A model generated the notes under the pieces. It was not told the origin of the DNA, did no database searches, and saw only the letters and a program-made list of their open reading frames with translations. Both the position numbers and the translations under genes were made by a program. 7,907 bases of DNA, taken from RUG14219 sp045538535 (GTDB taxonomy: Bacteria; Cyanobacteriota; Vampirovibrionia; Gastranaerophilales; Gastranaerophilaceae). Where the stretch lies: NCBI GenBank assembly GCA_045538535.1, contig JAZSRN010000028.1, positions 1-7,907 of the forward strand, in the 5' to 3' direction. Below, piece after piece: positions 5,383 to 7,907 of the stretch; within the stretch, counting starts at the first letter, position 1; each line of letters starts with the position of its first letter.

Positions 5383-5661
5383 CTATTTTCCGTTAACAAC
5401 AGTTTTGAATTTTTTACCAGCAGAGAATGCAGGAACTGTTCTTGCAGGGATTTTCAATTCTTTACCAGTTTGAGGGTTTCTACCTACTCTTGCAGCTCTT
5501 TCTCTTGCTTCAAATGTACCGAAACCAACTAAAGTTACTTTTTTACCTTTAGCAACGGTTTTTTGAATAGTGTCAATTAAAGCAACCAATACTTCTGATG
5601 CTTCTTTTTGAGTAACGCTAGCTTTTTTCGAAATTTCTTGTACTAATTCTTCTTTGTTCAT
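5383..5661 (-). CDS. HU-family nucleoid DNA-binding protein
   Basis: The 92-residue product is a full-length HU/IHF-type protein that dimerises, bends and compacts DNA in the nucleoid. The N-terminal helical part starts MNKEELVQEISKKASVTQKEA, with dimerisation helices to about 40. It is followed by VTLVGFGTFEARERAAR (42-58) and the family signature GRNPQTG (60-66), with Pro63 at the tip of the DNA-inserting beta arm. The end is IPARTVPAFSAGKKFK. The wording is closer to HU than to IHF, and cyanobacterial HU proteins look similar, but a homodimer is only inferred. Start ATG 5661 has AAGGAG 7 nt upstream. It is a single gene with its own strong promoter, as expected for an abundant protein, and it ends in a convergent terminator shared with the XRE gene. 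Confidence 0.96.
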   Translation of the reverse strand: MNKEELVQEISKKASVTQKEASEVLVALIDTIQKTVAKGKKVTLVGFGTFEARERAARVGRNPQTGKELKIPARTVPAFSAGKKFKTVVNGK

Positions 5662-5693
5662 GATAAAACTCCTTTTCTTATTTGTACTCTTTT

Positions 5694-5721
5694 ATTATAT
5701 ACGAACTGGTTGTAAACGCAA
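5694..5721 (-). promoter_or_regulatory. Promoter of the HU gene
   Basis: On the minus strand, TTGCGT (5721-5716) is followed, after 16 bp, by a perfect TATAAT (5699-5694). Transcription would start at about 5687, giving a leader of about 26 nt with AAAAGGAG before the ATG. Unlike most promoters in this window it lacks the TG of an extended -10. Confidence 0.72.
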
Positions 5722-5826
5722 GTATTTTAACGTTTTTTAATATTTGTTAAACTAAAAAACATCTATTTGGAGTATAATTTGTGTAGAAACGTAAGAATTT
5801 TTACTGTAAGAGTTTTTTTTATATCC

Positions 5827-5840
5827 GTTTTTGGTAAAAT
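5827..5840 (+). promoter_or_regulatory. Extended -10 promoter of the glycosyltransferase-apt operon
   Basis: GTTTTTGGTAAAAT is identical to 2182-2195 before aspS. TGG plus TAAAAT (5835-5840) gives an extended -10 with no clear -35 box. Transcription would begin at about 5847, leaving a leader of about 24 nt with AAGGA at 5861-5865. A perfect TATAAT at 5773-5778 is an alternative, but it also lacks a -35 box. Confidence 0.58.
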
Positions 5841-5870
5841 ATTATAGGATTTGATAGGAAAAGGATAGCT

Positions 5871-7304
5871 ATGAAAGAAAGAGTTTTACTATTTTTTATA
5901 ATCGTATGTTTGACAGTTTTTGTCTACATTTTCCAATCTTATACTGAATGGGGATTGGCAATATTAGTCGGTGCAATGGCAGTTTATGCATTAGCGCTCA
6001 ATATAGCGTACAAAATTAAAAATAGAAACATGCAAAAACATCCACCCGTAATCAATCAAGATTATAAACCTTTTGTTACGGTAATGATTCCTGCACATAA
6101 CGAAGAATCTGTCATTACGAATACAGTAGAAAATATTTTAGCGATGGATTATGAAAATTTTGAAATCATTGCAATTGATGACAGAAGTTCAGACAACACA
6201 CCACTTGTGTTACAAGAACTAGAAAAAAAATACGATAAAGTAAAAGCTTTTATAAGACCACACGATGCGTTCCCAGGCAAATCAGCAGTGCTAAATGACG
6301 CAATGAAATTTGCAAAAGGTGAAGCGATACTGGTTTTTGATGCAGACGCAACCGTTGAACCGGACTTTTTGACCAGATTAATTCCGGCGTTAGAGCCAAA
6401 AGATGTAGGTGCAGTTCAAGCTAGAAAAGTAATAAGAAACAAAGACGCAAACATTTTAACTCGTTGTCAAAACAACGAAATGACAATGGATACACATTTC
6501 CAAGTCGGACGCGATGCCGTAAAAGGTGCCGTCGAATTACGCGGAAACGGAGAACTCATCAAACGTGCCGCATTAGAGGACATTGGCGGTTGGAACAATT
6601 ATACAATTACCGACGATTTAGACATGTCAACAAGATTACACATAAAAGGTTGGGACGTAAGATTTTGTCACGATGTTGTTGTTTATGAAGAAGGCGTAAT
6701 CTATTTATTCCCTCTTTTCAGACAGCGCAGAAGATGGTTGGAAGGCACAATAAGACGTTACTTGGAATATTGCGGAGATGTTTTGACATCAAAAAAAATG
6801 TCATTACGTGCAAGCCTTGATATGACAGCCTATATTTCTCAATTCATCATGCCGGCATGGTTTTTGATTGAGTTATTTATTGTCACATACAAACTAATCG
6901 TTAAAGATGCAAATCCGCATATTATGTTTTCATCAATCATATTGGGATGTATAATCGGATTAGGATTTTTTATCGGAGCAAGATATGCCCTCAGACGTTA
7001 TGACAATTTATCAAGAAAAGATGCGTTTGTACAAGCTGCACAAACCTCTGTATACCTACTTTTCTTATGGTTTCCGTTAGTTTTGTTTATCGGGTGCAAA
7101 ATTTTATTCGTTAAAAAAGATATGAACTGGGGTAAAACAACCCACGGCATGGTTCAATCAGAACACGCATTAATCAAAGCTAAAGAAAACTTAAAGCACG
7201 TAAAAGCGGTAGCACAAGAAAATTTGAAAGCCGCAAAAGATTTGGCTAAAGACAATTTAAAAAGTGCAAAAGACAAAATCAAAGAAATTCTTAAAAACAG
7301 ATAG
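5871..7304 (+). CDS. Membrane family 2 glycosyltransferase, probably processive
   Basis: The 477-residue product resembles PgaC/IcaA, hyaluronan and cellulose synthases, which build a polysaccharide from nucleotide sugars at the inner membrane and pass it across. Two N-terminal membrane segments (about 4-21, 27-46) precede the GT-A domain. That domain carries VMIPAHNEE (71-79), DDRSSD (103-108), the metal-binding DAD (157-159), GNGELIKR (225-232), TDD (247-249, the catalytic TED position, here Asp-Asp) and QRRRW (285-289, the QxxRW motif of processive enzymes). Three more membrane segments follow (about 317-341, 352-374, 391-414). The sugar cannot be told from the sequence. The end (439-471) is a lysine-rich helix of three 11-residue repeats, unusual for the family. 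The ATG at 5871 has AAGGA 5 nt upstream. No deacetylase, export or lipid-carrier gene is adjacent; apt follows 16 bp downstream in the same operon. Confidence 0.9.
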   Translation: MKERVLLFFIIVCLTVFVYIFQSYTEWGLAILVGAMAVYALALNIAYKIKNRNMQKHPPVINQDYKPFVTVMIPAHNEESVITNTVENILAMDYENFEIIAIDDRSSDNTPLVLQELEKKYDKVKAFIRPHDAFPGKSAVLNDAMKFAKGEAILVFDADATVEPDFLTRLIPALEPKDVGAVQARKVIRNKDANILTRCQNNEMTMDTHFQVGRDAVKGAVELRGNGELIKRAALEDIGGWNNYTITDDLDMSTRLHIKGWDVRFCHDVVVYEEGVIYLFPLFRQRRRWLEGTIRRYLEYCGDVLTSKKMSLRASLDMTAYISQFIMPAWFLIELFIVTYKLIVKDANPHIMFSSIILGCIIGLGFFIGARYALRRYDNLSRKDAFVQAAQTSVYLLFLWFPLVLFIGCKILFVKKDMNWGKTTHGMVQSEHALIKAKENLKHVKAVAQENLKAAKDLAKDNLKSAKDKIKEILKNR

Positions 7305-7320
7305 AAATGGAGAGATATAA

Positions 7321-7854
7321 ATGGTACAAGTTATTGAAAACGTAAAAGACAAAATCAGAGCAATTGAAAACTTCCCTAAAGAAGGCATTGTATTCAGAGA
7401 CATCACAACGGCAATCAAAGAGCCGGAAACAATGAAGTCAATAATTGATTATCTTTGTGAACAATTCAAAGATGTAAAAATAGACTATGTTGCAGGTATT
7501 GAAAGTAGAGGTTTTATTTTTGGAATGCCTATGGCATACAAAATGAACGCCGGATTTGTTCCTATAAGAAAGCCTAAAAAACTTCCAGCTGCGACTTATT
7601 CTCAAAGTTATGATTTAGAATACGGCCAAGATACAATCGAAGTTCACCAAGATGCTTTTGGCGAAGGAGACAATGTATTAATTATTGACGACTTGCTTGC
7701 TACAGGCGGAACTGCTGAGGCTGCTTGCAAATTAGTTAAACAAACCGGCGCAAACCTTGTTGGCATCGGATTTTTAATTGAATTAAAAGATTTAAACGGA
7801 AGAGCAAAATTAGAAAATGAAACCGACAAAATCGTTTCAATGCTTCAATATTAA
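7321..7854 (+). CDS. apt: Adenine phosphoribosyltransferase
   Basis: Apt converts adenine and PRPP to AMP and pyrophosphate in purine salvage, in the cytoplasm. The 177-residue length is normal for the short bacterial form. The N-terminal part has IRAIENFPKEGIVFRDIT (12-29), the typical Apt opening with its FP.GI.FRD pattern; GIESRGFIFG (59-68) and PIRKPKKLPA (81-90) follow. The PRPP-binding loop is VLIIDDLLATGGTA (119-132), with the acidic pair D123-D124. The last third, with GIGFLIELKDLNGRAKL, is also typical. The start ATG at 7321 has GGAG 8 nt upstream. Only 16 bp separate it from the glycosyltransferase stop, so it is probably expressed from that promoter; a functional link between the two is not obvious and cotranscription may be incidental. 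A strong terminator ends the operon. Confidence 0.96.
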   Translation: MVQVIENVKDKIRAIENFPKEGIVFRDITTAIKEPETMKSIIDYLCEQFKDVKIDYVAGIESRGFIFGMPMAYKMNAGFVPIRKPKKLPAATYSQSYDLEYGQDTIEVHQDAFGEGDNVLIIDDLLATGGTAEAACKLVKQTGANLVGIGFLIELKDLNGRAKLENETDKIVSMLQY

Positions 7855-7868
7855 ACAAAAATCATTTA

Positions 7869-7905
7869 AAAACCGAGAGGTTGGGTTTTCCCACCTCCCG
7901 GTTTT
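7869..7905 (+). terminator. Strong intrinsic terminator after apt
   Basis: The arms 7869-7885 and 7890-7905 form a long stem: AAAACCG with CGGTTTT, GAGGT with ACCTC and GGG with CCC. It contains one A-C mismatch, a bulged T and a TTTT loop. The 3' arm ends in TTTT. The matching A tract on the other side could let it work in both directions, depending on what lies beyond the window. Confidence 0.88.
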
Positions 7906-7907
7906 GT

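Noticed and set aside
5773..5778. Perfect TATAAT upstream of the glycosyltransferase
   Set aside because: No -35 box at 15-19 bp and no TG extension; kept only as an alternative in the promoter entry at 5827-5840.
5791..5820. Possible hairpin plus T run (GTAA...TTAC then eight T) before the glycosyltransferase
   Set aside because: The stem is only four AT-rich base pairs, no gene ends there, and it lies upstream of the likely promoter.
5662..5870. Riboswitch or small RNA in the HU-glycosyltransferase intergenic region
   Set aside because: No GC-rich stems or known aptamer-like conserved segments seen; AT-rich sequence explained by two divergent promoters.
6464..6688. Plus-strand frame of 74 codons, Arg/Thr-rich, inside the glycosyltransferase
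   Set aside because: Frame-shifted reading of the catalytic domain; composition is typical of an off-frame translation.

Overview
The window is low-GC bacterial chromosomal DNA. It carries eight complete protein genes and the 5' end of a ninth. The best guess for the host is a gut Gastranaerophilales (Melainabacteria/Vampirovibrionia) genome. That rests on remembered family resemblance: the pilin start KKAFTLAEVLITLG, its end CAGRIIEKGKMDY, the AT-rich composition and the cyanobacterial-looking HU. It was not tested by a search. Most genes are ordinary housekeeping or membrane genes. I see no insertion sequence, CRISPR array, rRNA or tRNA.

Layout. At the left edge a minus-strand gene of unknown function starts at about 105 and runs off the window. 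Its promoter lies back to back with a near-consensus plus-strand promoter (182-210). The plus-strand promoter drives an nfeD-like gene (242-670) and an SPFH/band-7 gene (681-1652), a classical membrane-microdomain pair. A terminator at 1662-1682 abuts the ribosome binding site of an unrecognised 147-residue protein (1692-2135). After a second terminator comes aspS (2236-4017), the aspartyl-tRNA synthetase. A bidirectional terminator separates aspS from a convergent type IV pilin-like gene (4098-4973, minus). Divergent from the pilin gene is a small XRE-type regulator (5038-5310, plus). A convergent terminator then separates that regulator from an HU gene (5383-5661, minus). Divergent from HU, a membrane family 2 glycosyltransferase (5871-7304) and apt (7321-7854, adenine phosphoribosyltransferase) form a two-gene operon ending in a strong terminator at the right edge.

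How the parts work together. The NfeD and SPFH proteins probably form one membrane complex. The XRE regulator and the pilin gene share a 64-bp intergenic region. It holds a perfect 14-bp palindrome (4989-5002) and an imperfect copy centred 41 bp away (5030-5043), placed on the pilin promoter and on the regulator's own start codon. This is the most interesting structure in the window and suggests a self-regulated pilin switch. Other points worth a look are mutually exclusive hairpins at 1662-1689, two apparently Shine-Dalgarno-less starts, repeated extended -10 promoters including a 14-bp exact duplicate, and an 11-residue-repeat tail on the glycosyltransferase. Nothing here clearly amounts to a wholly new system.
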